Shown: piece after piece, positions 1 to 5,679 of the stretch
Layout of the letters: each line of letters begins with the position of its first letter
Position numbering within the stretch: position 1 is the first letter of the stretch
NCBI GenBank assembly: GCA_007130355.1
Contig: SLSQ01000251.1
Location: 1 to 5,749, forward strand
DNA: 5,749 nt
Source of the DNA: Trueperaceae bacterium
Lineage (GTDB): Bacteria > Deinococcota > Deinococci > Deinococcales > Trueperaceae
Direction of reading: 5' to 3'
The notes under the pieces: model-generated
The model's database searches: none
What the model was told of the DNA's origin: nothing
The model's input: the letters and a program-made list of their open reading frames with translations, nothing else
Translations under genes and position numbers: made by a program

Positions 1-990
1 TCACGTCCGCGTCCAGAAGTCGCTGCGCTCCTCGATCCACGACCGGTAGTCGTCGTACGCCTCGGCCAGACCGAAGCGGGGCCGATACAGCTCCGAGGTC
101 AGGCGCTCCACGTCGAGCGGCGAACGGTCGCGCGGGCCGAAACGCACGTTCGCCTCGGCGGGGTCGTCGGCGAGGCGCCAGCGGAACGACGGGTCGTGCG
201 CCGCGGCGTGCTCGCACCAGTCCTGCATGGTCCAGCGGATCCCGCTGCTGACGTTGTAGAGCCGGTGCGGCGGGTCCTCGGCGTCGAGGATCGCGGCGAG
301 GGCGCCGGCCACGTCGCGGGCGTACACCCAGTCGCGCGGTCCGGGCCGGGACAGCACCACCTCCTCGCCGTGGTGCGCCAGGCGGGACGCCAGCATCGGG
401 CCGCTGAGCGTGTCCCGCAGGCCGGTCGGGTGCTCCCACGGCCCGAACACGGCGCCGATGCGGGCGACGCGCGCGTCGAGCCCGAACAGGTCGTGCGCAC
501 GCAGGGCGGTGCGCTCGGCGGCGTACTTCGCGATCCCGTAGACGGCGTTCGGCACCGGGTGCGTCACGTCCTCCTTCAGGGTCGGCTCCTCGAACGAGGT
601 GTCGCCGTAGACCGACGCCGAGCTGGGGTAGAGGAAGCGTTCGACCTCGCCGCGCACGGCCGCGTCGATCGCGCGCACGGTGCCCAGGTAGTTCACTTCG
701 GCGATCGTCTGGAAGTCGCGCGTCTCGCGGTCCGGACCGGGCGTGATCACGGCGGCGTGCACGAAGCGGCGCACGCCGTGCTCGGTCACGGCGGCGAGCA
801 TCGCGTCCACGTCGAGCACGTCGCCGCGTACGTAGGCGAGCGAGCCGGGCAGATCTCGGAACGCGTCGGTCGCGTCGCTCGGAAGGTCCGGGCGCGCGTC
901 GAACACGACGACGTCGTCGCCGCGTCGCAGCAACGACTCGGTGAGGTTGAGGCCGACGAACCCGGCCGCTCCGGTGATCAGGGTGGACAT
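1..990 (-). CDS. NAD-dependent epimerase/dehydratase (extended SDR)
   Basis: This 329-residue protein is a complete member of the extended short-chain dehydrogenase family, soluble and presumably cytoplasmic. Visible features are the N-terminal dinucleotide-binding glycine motif TGAAGFVG (residues 6-13) and an acidic Asp31 at the end of the second strand, which favours NAD over NADP. The catalytic triad is Ser124 (in SSASVYG), Tyr151 and Lys155 (YGIAK). The pattern RDWVYARDVAGAL in the C-terminal half is typical of nucleotide-sugar epimerases and dehydratases, and the length is normal for them. The ATG start is supported by a GGAGT Shine-Dalgarno 5 nt upstream. The gene diverges from the hydroxyproline genes across 122 nt and could share their regulation. 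The substrate cannot be read from the sequence: a sugar nucleotide is the family default, but sugar-acid dehydrogenases are also in this family. The fold is certain, the reaction is not. Confidence 0.93.
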   Translation of the reverse strand: MSTLITGAAGFVGLNLTESLLRRGDDVVVFDARPDLPSDATDAFRDLPGSLAYVRGDVLDVDAMLAAVTEHGVRRFVHAAVITPGPDRETRDFQTIAEVNYLGTVRAIDAAVRGEVERFLYPSSASVYGDTSFEEPTLKEDVTHPVPNAVYGIAKYAAERTALRAHDLFGLDARVARIGAVFGPWEHPTGLRDTLSGPMLASRLAHHGEEVVLSRPGPRDWVYARDVAGALAAILDAEDPPHRLYNVSSGIRWTMQDWCEHAAAHDPSFRWRLADDPAEANVRFGPRDRSPLDVERLTSELYRPRFGLAEAYDDYRSWIEERSDFWTRT

Positions 991-995
991 GCGGG

Positions 996-1000
996 ACTCC
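996..1000 (-). promoter_or_regulatory. Ribosome binding site of the SDR gene
   Basis: On the minus strand the sequence GGAGT lies 5 nt before the ATG at 990. This is a good Shine-Dalgarno match and fixes the start of the epimerase/dehydratase gene. It contrasts with the two plus-strand lead genes, which have none. Confidence 0.7.
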
Positions 1001-1048
1001 GTTCGTGCGGGACGCTCGGACGGAGCGCGGGCCCACTCCGACCTCGGT

Positions 1049-1061
1049 GAAACGACGTTTC
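1049..1061. promoter_or_regulatory. Candidate operator, perfect 13-bp palindrome
   Basis: GAAACG-A-CGTTTC is a perfect inverted repeat with 6-bp arms around one central base. It lies in the gap between the divergent SDR and hydroxyproline epimerase genes, about 39 bp upstream of the proposed -10 box of the latter. It is one of the few A/T-containing stretches in a very GC-rich region. The arms resemble LacI-family operators (TGAAACG...CGTTTCA type), although the outer T is matched on one side only and the odd spacing is less usual for that family. No regulator gene is in the window, so the binding protein is unknown. Confidence 0.45.
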
Positions 1062-1069
1062 GTACGTCG
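1053..1069. repeat. Overlapping inverted repeat CGACGT-N5-ACGTCG
   Basis: A second perfect inverted repeat, with 6-bp arms and a 5-nt spacer, overlaps the right half of the GAAACG/CGTTTC palindrome. The two share CGACGTTTC, so they may be alternative readings of one regulator site or two nested half-site arrangements. Short CG-rich repeats arise easily by chance in such DNA, so this one is weaker evidence than the first. Confidence 0.3.
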
Positions 1070-1071
1070 GG

Positions 1072-1077
1072 AGCATA
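1072..1077 (-). promoter_or_regulatory. Possible -10 box for the SDR gene
   Basis: Read on the minus strand this is TATGCT, which matches the -10 consensus TATAAT at four of six positions. It would place transcription start about 75 nt before the ATG at 990, and the operator-like palindrome would then lie just downstream of the start. No convincing -35 box is visible, so this is tentative. Confidence 0.25.
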
Positions 1078-1099
1078 TCGCGCTCGGCACGCGCGCCGG

Positions 1100-1105
1100 T
1101 ACGAT
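1100..1105 (+). promoter_or_regulatory. -10 box TACGAT of a leaderless promoter
   Basis: TACGAT fits the TANNNT pattern and ends exactly 7 nt before the ATG at 1113. Transcription would start at or next to that A and give a leaderless mRNA. No purine-rich Shine-Dalgarno precedes either ATG candidate (1104 or 1113), which supports this reading. The alternative ATG at 1104 lies inside the hexamer itself, which argues against it as the start. A recognisable TTGACA-like -35 is absent. Confidence 0.5.
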
Positions 1106-1112
1106 GCGCGCC

Positions 1113-2081
1113 ATGGACCCGGTCCACGTGATCGACTCCCACACCGAGGGCGAACCGACCCGCGTCGTGCTCGAGGGCGCCCCCGACCTCGGCGTCGGCC
1201 CGCTTCCCGAGCGGATGCGGCGGCTGCTGGCGCACCACGGCGGCCTCGCGTCGGCCGTGACGCGCGAACCGCGAGCGGCCGAGGCGACCGTCGCCGCCTG
1301 GCCGGTCCAGCCGCACGACCCGGACGCGGACGTCGGCGTGCTGTTCACGAACGCCGCCGGCCCGCTCGGCATGTGCGGTCACGGCACCATCGGCCTGATC
1401 GCGACGCTCGCGCACCTGGGTCGGATCGGTCCGGGAGTGGTACGGGTCGAGACGCCGGTCGGCACCGTCCGGGCGCGGCTCGAGGCCGACGACCGCGTCG
1501 CCGTCGCCAACGTCCCGTCCCGTCGGACCCGGGCGGGGGTCGCCGTCGCCCTGCCCGGTACCTGGGGGGATGCGCCGCGCACCGTGCACGGCGATGTGGC
1601 CTGGGGCGGGAACTGGTTCTTCCTGTGCCGGGACCACGGCCTGCCGGTCCGACCGGCGGCGGTTCCCGACCTCACGGCCGAAGCGCGGCGGATCCGTCGC
1701 GCCCTGGCCGCCGCCGGCGTCGTCGGCGACGACGGGGCGGAGATCGATCACGTCGAACTGACCGGCGCCCCCAGCGGCGGCGCCGACGGCCGCGGCTTCG
1801 TGCTCTGTCCCGACGGCAGCTACGACCGGTCGCCGTGCGGGACCGGGACCAGCGCGCTGCTCGCCTGTCTGGCCGCCGACGGTGCGCTCGAGGAGGGGAC
1901 GACCTGGATCCAGGAGAGCGTGCTGGGGACGCGCTTCGAGGCGTGGTACCGCCGCCGCGAGGACGGAACCGTCGCGCCGACGATCCGGGGTCGCGCTTGG
2001 ATCACGGCCGAAGCGACGTTGCGCTTCGATGCGACCGACCCCCTCCGCCGAGGCGCGCCTCGGTCGGGAGGGAGGGCGTGA
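1113..2081 (+). CDS. 4-hydroxyproline 2-epimerase (proline racemase family)
   Basis: This 322-residue cytoplasmic enzyme should convert trans-4-hydroxy-L-proline to cis-4-hydroxy-D-proline without a cofactor, the first step of bacterial hydroxyproline use. It begins with the family motif VIDSHTEGEPTR (residues 6-17). Both catalytic cysteines are present: Cys88 in MCGHGT and Cys242 in SPCGTGTSA. This makes it an epimerase or racemase rather than a trans-3-hydroxyproline dehydratase, which carries Thr at the second position. GGNWFF (165-170) and the C-terminal PTIRGRAWITAEATL segment match the 4-hydroxyproline epimerase subgroup better than true proline racemase. I chose ATG 1113 because a -10-like TACGAT ends 7 nt before it; ATG 1104 would add three residues. 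The gene overlaps the downstream dehydrogenase by 4 nt, and that enzyme acts on its product. Proline or 3-hydroxyproline as side substrates cannot be excluded. Confidence 0.92.
   Translation: MDPVHVIDSHTEGEPTRVVLEGAPDLGVGPLPERMRRLLAHHGGLASAVTREPRAAEATVAAWPVQPHDPDADVGVLFTNAAGPLGMCGHGTIGLIATLAHLGRIGPGVVRVETPVGTVRARLEADDRVAVANVPSRRTRAGVAVALPGTWGDAPRTVHGDVAWGGNWFFLCRDHGLPVRPAAVPDLTAEARRIRRALAAAGVVGDDGAEIDHVELTGAPSGGADGRGFVLCPDGSYDRSPCGTGTSALLACLAADGALEEGTTWIQESVLGTRFEAWYRRREDGTVAPTIRGRAWITAEATLRFDATDPLRRGAPRSGGRA
2067..2071 (+). promoter_or_regulatory. Ribosome binding site deciding a GTG start
   Basis: GGAGG within the purine run GGGAGGGAGGG lies 6 nt before GTG 2078. The frame stays open far upstream, so this site, the 4-nt overlap with the previous stop codon and the beginning of the family's N-terminal strand together fix the start. 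Confidence 0.75.
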
Positions 2082-3388
2082 GCCGCGTCGTGGTGATCGG
2101 CGCCGGCGCCGTCGGGCTCGCGGCGGCGCGCGAGGCGCGGCTCCGCGGGCACGAGGTGGTCGTGATCGAGCGCGGTGCCGCCGTCCGGGACGGCGTCTCG
2201 TTCGGAAACGCGGGCATCGTCGTGCCGAGCCACTTCGTGCCGCTCGCCGCGCCGGGGGTGGTGGCGACGGCGCTGCGGTGGATGGCCGATCCGCGCAGCC
2301 CGCTGTACCTGGCGCCCCGACCCTCGCCCGACCTGGCCGCCTGGGGCGTCCGCTTCGTACGCGCCGCGAACGCGGCCCGCGCCGCGCGCGCCGAACCGGC
2401 CCTGCTCGCGCTCAACCTGGCTGGACGGCGTCTGCACGAGGAGTGGGCCGACGCCCTCGGTCGGGAACGGGTCGGGTTCCGCGCCTCCGGACTCTGGATG
2501 CTCTGCCGGACCGAGCCGGGGCTGGAGGCCGAGGCGCGCATCGCCGAGCGCGCCCGGACGCTGGGCCTGCGCGCCGAGATCGTCGGCCGCGACGCCGTGC
2601 GTGCCGCCGAGCCGGAGGCGGCACCGGACGTGGTCGGCGCGGTCCGCTTCCCGGACGACGCCCAGCTCGATCCGGGCGCCTGGATGTACGCGATGCAGGA
2701 GGAGCTCGCCGGCGACCCCGGCGCCGACCTGCGTTTCGGCCTCGACGCGGTCGCCCTCCTCCGGCGTCGTTTGGACGGCGCGCGCGGCATCTCGCCCGTC
2801 GAAGCGGTCGCCGTGCGTCGTGCCGGCGATCCGGGCGCCCCGCTCGAGACGGTGACGTGCGACCACCTGGTGTTGGCCGGTGGCGCCTGGTCGGTGCCCC
2901 TCGCCCGCGACCTGGACCTGCGGATCCTGCTCGAACCGGGCAAGGGCTACGCCCTCACGCTTCCGAAGGGGGTTCCGTCGCTGCGGACGCCGGCGATTCT
3001 GGTCGAGGCCCGCGCCTCCGCCTCGCGCGTGCGCGACGGGTTCCGGATCGGCGGCACGATGGAGTTCGCCGGGTTCGATCCGGTCGTGCGGCCGCAGCGG
3101 GTCGAGGGGATCCGCGCCGCCGCGCGCGCGTACTTTCCGCACCTCGACGACGCGGTCGTGGACGGAGCGGCGCCGTGGAGCGGCTTCCGGCCGGTGTCGC
3201 CCGACGGACTCCCGTATCTGGGACCCGCACCGCGCGCGCCGAACGCGGTCGTGGCGGCCGGCCACGCCATGATGGGGTTCAGCGCCGCCCCGATCAGCGG
3301 GCGCCTCGCCGGCCAGTGGATCGACGGCGAGCCGACCGAACTCGACGCGACGGCGTTCGATCCGGCGCGCCACACCTGGCGGCGCTGA
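2078..3388 (+). CDS. FAD-dependent D-amino-acid dehydrogenase, likely cis-4-hydroxy-D-proline dehydrogenase
   Basis: This 436-residue flavoprotein belongs to the DadA branch of the DAO family and has the usual length for that branch. The FAD-binding motif GAGAVG is at residues 8-13, with Glu31 at the end of the second strand to bind the ribose. SFGNAGIVVPSHFVPLAAPG, near residue 45, replaces the SFANGGQ segment of classical alanine-type DadA; from memory, this version is typical of homologues found beside hydroxyproline epimerases. The C-terminal FAD-domain segment GFRPVSPDGLPYLGP and GHAMMGFSAAPISG are intact. The inferred reaction is oxidation of cis-4-hydroxy-D-proline to 1-pyrroline-4-hydroxy-2-carboxylate, with electrons passed to the respiratory chain or oxygen. 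The GTG start overlaps the epimerase stop in a GTGA junction, implying translational coupling. The family assignment is firm. The substrate is inferred from the neighbour; other D-amino acids are possible. Confidence 0.9.
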   Translation: MSRVVVIGAGAVGLAAAREARLRGHEVVVIERGAAVRDGVSFGNAGIVVPSHFVPLAAPGVVATALRWMADPRSPLYLAPRPSPDLAAWGVRFVRAANAARAARAEPALLALNLAGRRLHEEWADALGRERVGFRASGLWMLCRTEPGLEAEARIAERARTLGLRAEIVGRDAVRAAEPEAAPDVVGAVRFPDDAQLDPGAWMYAMQEELAGDPGADLRFGLDAVALLRRRLDGARGISPVEAVAVRRAGDPGAPLETVTCDHLVLAGGAWSVPLARDLDLRILLEPGKGYALTLPKGVPSLRTPAILVEARASASRVRDGFRIGGTMEFAGFDPVVRPQRVEGIRAAARAYFPHLDDAVVDGAAPWSGFRPVSPDGLPYLGPAPRAPNAVVAAGHAMMGFSAAPISGRLAGQWIDGEPTELDATAFDPARHTWRR

Positions 3389-3421
3389 GCGCGACGCCCC
3401 CGGCGCCGCACAGGACGTAGC

Positions 3422-3493
3422 CGTCGCGCCGAACGGGGCGACGCCGCGCCGACCGGCGCGCGCGCCGGGCCGGGACCGCCGACGGCGGGGTCC
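3422..3493. other. GC-rich stem-loop cluster between two units
   Basis: The 123-nt gap after the dehydrogenase holds three potential hairpins. One pairs CGTCGC (3422-3427) with GCGACG (3438-3443). One is the perfect 16-bp palindrome CCGGCGCG/CGCGCCGG (3453-3468). One pairs GGACCGCC (3473-3480) with GGCGGGGTCC (3484-3493), with two bulged bases. None is followed by a T-run, so a classical intrinsic terminator is not evident. They may slow polymerase or protect the 3' end of the upstream mRNA, or simply reflect base composition. Confidence 0.3.
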
Positions 3494-3499
3494 GAGCGC

Positions 3500-3505
3500 T
3501 ACACT
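3500..3505 (+). promoter_or_regulatory. -10 box TACACT of a leaderless promoter
   Basis: TACACT matches TANNNT, and four of six bases of TATAAT. It lies 6 nt before the ATG at 3512, so transcription should begin at or within a base or so of the start codon. No Shine-Dalgarno is present upstream of that ATG. The layout mirrors the one before the hydroxyproline epimerase. It suggests the aldo/keto reductase and the gene after it form a separately transcribed unit. No good -35 is seen. Confidence 0.55.
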
Positions 3506-3511
3506 CGTGGC

Positions 3512-4543
3512 ATGCCGTACACCGCCGACCCCAACCGTTACGAGGCGATGCCGTACCGCCGCTGCGGTCGCAGCGGCCTGAAGCTGCCCGCCGTGTCGCT
3601 CGGCCTGTGGCAGGCGTTCGGCCACGACGACGCGCCGCTCGAGAGCGTGCGCGAACGCCTGCTCGCCGCGTTCGACCTGGGCGTCACCCACTTCGATCTG
3701 GCGAACAACTACGGGCCGCCGCCCGGGTCGGCCGAGTCCGCCTTCGGCGAGGTGCTGCGGTCCGACCTGGCGCCGTACCGCGACGAGCTTGTGATCTCGA
3801 CCAAGGCCGGCTACCGGATGCGGGAGGGTCCGTACGGCGAGTGGGGCTCGCGCAAGTACCTGCTGCAGAGCCTCGACCGCAGCCTCGAGCGGATGGGCCT
3901 CGACCACGTCGACGTCTTCTACAGCCATCGCTACGACCCGGACACGCCGCTCGAGGAGACGATGAGCGCGCTCGCGGACGCCGTGCGGCAGGGCAAGGCG
4001 TTGTACGCCGGCGTCTCGTCGTACAGCGCCGCCAAGACGCGCGAGGCGCACGCGATCCTGCGGGAGATGGGGGTGCCGCTCCTGATCCACCAGCCGTCGT
4101 ACTCGATGCTGAACCGCTGGATCGAGGCGGAGCTGCTCGACGCCCTGGGCGAACTGGGCGTCGGGTCGATCGTGTTCTCGCCGCTCGCGCAGGGCCTGCT
4201 CACCGAAAAGTACCTGCACGGCGTGCCGGACGGCGCCCGCGCCACGAAGTCGGGGAGTTTCCGGACGGAGTGGTTGACCGAAGAGACGCTCGGCAAGGTG
4301 CGGGCGCTGAACGCCATCGCGGCCGACCGTGGCCAGTCGCTGGCGCAGATGGCGCTCGCCTGGTGCCTGCGCGACCCGCGCGTGACCTCGGTCCTGATCG
4401 GCGCCAGCAGCGTCGCGCAGGTCCGCGAGAACGTCGCGGCGCTCGACGGACTCGAGTTCGCGGAGGACGAGCTCGCGGCCATCGACCGGCACGCCACCGA
4501 CGCCGGCATCAACATCTGGGCCCGAAGCAGCGAGGACGGCTGA
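3512..4543 (+). CDS. gpr: Aldo/keto reductase, L-glyceraldehyde 3-phosphate reductase type (YghZ/Gpr)
   Basis: This 343-residue soluble NADPH-dependent reductase closely resembles E. coli YghZ (about 346 residues) along its whole length. Shared segments include SLGLWQAFGH, THFDLANNYGPPPGSAE, ISTKAGY, GSRKYLL, FYSHR, LLIHQPSYSMLNRW and VTSVLIGASS. The catalytic tetrad of the AKR barrel is complete: Asp62, Tyr67, Lys98 and His139. The GASSVAQVRENV stretch near the C-terminus corresponds to the cofactor phosphate-binding region. YghZ reduces L-glyceraldehyde 3-phosphate and can detoxify methylglyoxal; the same carbonyl-reducing role is inferred here. The ATG follows a TACACT -10 box by 6 nt and appears leaderless. 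The next gene begins 1 nt after this stop codon, so the two are almost certainly co-transcribed, although no pathway link between them is obvious. Confidence 0.93.
   Translation: MPYTADPNRYEAMPYRRCGRSGLKLPAVSLGLWQAFGHDDAPLESVRERLLAAFDLGVTHFDLANNYGPPPGSAESAFGEVLRSDLAPYRDELVISTKAGYRMREGPYGEWGSRKYLLQSLDRSLERMGLDHVDVFYSHRYDPDTPLEETMSALADAVRQGKALYAGVSSYSAAKTREAHAILREMGVPLLIHQPSYSMLNRWIEAELLDALGELGVGSIVFSPLAQGLLTEKYLHGVPDGARATKSGSFRTEWLTEETLGKVRALNAIAADRGQSLAQMALAWCLRDPRVTSVLIGASSVAQVRENVAALDGLEFAEDELAAIDRHATDAGINIWARSSEDG
4532..4536 (+). promoter_or_regulatory. Ribosome binding site of the deoxyhypusine-synthase-like gene
   Basis: GAGGA lies inside the last codons of the reductase gene, 8 nt before ATG 4545. 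It supports that start over the second ATG two codons later (4551), although the latter cannot be excluded. Confidence 0.5.
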
Positions 4544-4544
4544 G

Positions 4545-5555
4545 ATGACGATGGTCCCGAACGACGATCCGAGCGGACGCGACGCCGGTCCGGTCAGCCG
4601 CTTCCTGCGGCGGCACTTCCGCCACTTCAACGCCGCGGCGCTGGTCGACGCGGCCGACGACTACCGTGCGCATACCGACGGCGGCGGCGCGATGCTCGTC
4701 ACCCTCGCGGGCGCGATGAGCACCGCCGAGCTCGGCCGTTCCCTGGCCGAGATGATCCGCGCGGGTCAGGTGCACGCCATCAGCTGCACGGGGGCGAACC
4801 TCGAGGAGGACGTCTTCAACCTGATCGCGCACGACCATTACGAGCGCGTCCCGCACTTCCGAGACCTGACGCCCGCCGACGAGAAGGCGCTGCTGGACCG
4901 CCACATGAACCGGGTGACCGACACCTGCATCCCCGAGGAGGAGGCGATGCGGCGGCTCGAACGCACGCTCGCGGACGGCTGGGCACGGGCCGAGGCGGAG
5001 GGACGGCGCGCCTTCCCGTACGAGTTCCTCTACGAGGCGATCCGCAGCGGCGCGCTCGAGGAGCACTACCAGATCGATCCGGCCGACAGCTGGCTGGTCG
5101 CCGCGGCCGAACGCGACCTGCCGATCGTCACGCCCGGCTGGGAGGACAGCACCACCGGGAACATGTTCGCGGCGCACGTGATGGATGGTTCGGTCCGCGA
5201 CCCGAACACGGTGCGCGGCGGGATCGAGGCGATGATCTTCTTCGCCGACTGGTACCGACGCACCTCCCAGGAGCGGGGCGTCGGCTTCTTCCAGATCGGG
5301 GGCGGCATCGCCGGCGACTTCCCGATCTGCGTGGTGCCGATGCTGCACCAGGATCTGGGCGAAGCGAACGTGCCGATGTGGGACTACTTCTGCCAGATCA
5401 GCGACTCGACCACCAGCTACGGGTCGTACTCGGGCGCGGTGCCGAACGAGAAGATCACCTGGGGCAAGCTGCTTCCCGAGACGCCGAAGCACATGATCGA
5501 GTCGGACGCGACGATCGTGGCGCCGCTGATCTTCGCGGCGGTCCTGGGCGCCTGA
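4545..5555 (+). CDS. Deoxyhypusine synthase-like protein
   Basis: This 336-residue protein is a full-length member of the deoxyhypusine synthase family, an NAD-dependent Rossmann-type fold that normally moves a butylamine group from spermidine to a lysine. The N-terminal NAD-binding segment CTGANLEED (residues 81-89) matches TAGGIEED of the human enzyme, and Asp201 fits human Asp238. The catalytic segment NEKITWGK keeps Glu302, Trp306 and Lys308 (human Glu323, Trp327, Lys329), so the imine chemistry should survive. By my alignment, human Asp243, His288 and Asp316, which bind spermidine, are Asn206, Asp258 and Tyr295 here. Bacteria have no eIF5A, so the product is unlikely to be hypusine; a polyamine such as homospermidine, or another acceptor, is possible. 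The start lies 1 nt after the reductase stop, indicating an operon. The family is certain, the reaction unknown. Confidence 0.9.
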   Translation: MTMVPNDDPSGRDAGPVSRFLRRHFRHFNAAALVDAADDYRAHTDGGGAMLVTLAGAMSTAELGRSLAEMIRAGQVHAISCTGANLEEDVFNLIAHDHYERVPHFRDLTPADEKALLDRHMNRVTDTCIPEEEAMRRLERTLADGWARAEAEGRRAFPYEFLYEAIRSGALEEHYQIDPADSWLVAAAERDLPIVTPGWEDSTTGNMFAAHVMDGSVRDPNTVRGGIEAMIFFADWYRRTSQERGVGFFQIGGGIAGDFPICVVPMLHQDLGEANVPMWDYFCQISDSTTSYGSYSGAVPNEKITWGKLLPETPKHMIESDATIVAPLIFAAVLGA

Positions 5556-5562
5556 CGGGGGA

Positions 5563-5577
5563 GACCCTCCGTGGGTC
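5563..5577 (+). other. Small hairpin after the last plus-strand gene
   Basis: GACCC and GGGTC form a 5-bp stem with a 5-nt loop, starting 8 nt after the stop codon. It has no T-run and precedes the much stronger stem at 5603-5629. It probably adds little on its own. Confidence 0.25.
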
Positions 5578-5602
5578 CGACGCCGGAAGGTCGTAGGAAG
5601 AG

Positions 5603-5629
5603 GAGGCGCCACGGGGTGGGTGGCGCCTC
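5603..5629 (+). terminator. Intrinsic terminator, possibly bidirectional
   Basis: GAGGCGCCAC (5603-5612) pairs perfectly with GTGGCGCCTC (5620-5629) around a 7-nt loop, giving a 10-bp very stable stem about 48 nt after the deoxyhypusine-synthase-like gene. It is followed by the T-enriched but interrupted tail TCGGTCTTGCT. On the opposite strand the stem is followed by CTTCCTACGACCTTCC, so it could also end a convergent transcript from the right. Confidence 0.75.
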
Positions 5630-5679
5630 TCGGTCTTGCTCCTGGCGTGCGGGGAGGTCGTGCGGGGCGAGCGTCTTCC

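Noticed and set aside
196..1050. A 284-codon plus-strand frame opposite the SDR gene
   Set aside because: The minus strand encodes a complete enzyme with the whole SDR motif set. The plus-strand product has no recognisable domain and shows the composition of a shadow frame.
1005..1112. Earlier in-frame ATG starts for the epimerase (1005 and 1104)
   Set aside because: The region 1005-1112 carries the operator-like repeats and the -10 box, and the encoded residues do not resemble the family. The conserved N-terminus begins within a few residues of ATG 1113.
941..2077. Upstream open extension of the dehydrogenase frame, which would give an 815-residue protein
   Set aside because: The extension overlaps the SDR start and the whole epimerase gene and reads as Arg/Gly/Pro-rich low-complexity sequence. 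The FAD motif starts right after GTG 2078, which has a good ribosome site.
3453..3468. The 16-bp perfect palindrome CCGGCGCG/CGCGCCGG considered as an intrinsic terminator or recombination site
   Set aside because: There is no T-run after it and no second copy in the window. All bases are G or C, so such a palindrome is not very surprising at this base composition.
1820..4630. A 936-codon open frame on the minus strand spanning three plus-strand genes
   Set aside because: It is antisense to three well-recognised enzymes. Its translation is rich in Arg, Ala, Gly, Val and His with no domain, as expected from the low frequency of stop codons in very GC-rich DNA.
4509..5612. A 367-codon minus-strand frame opposite the deoxyhypusine-synthase-like gene
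   Set aside because: It is antisense to a confidently assigned family and shows no motif. It would also run through the terminator stem.
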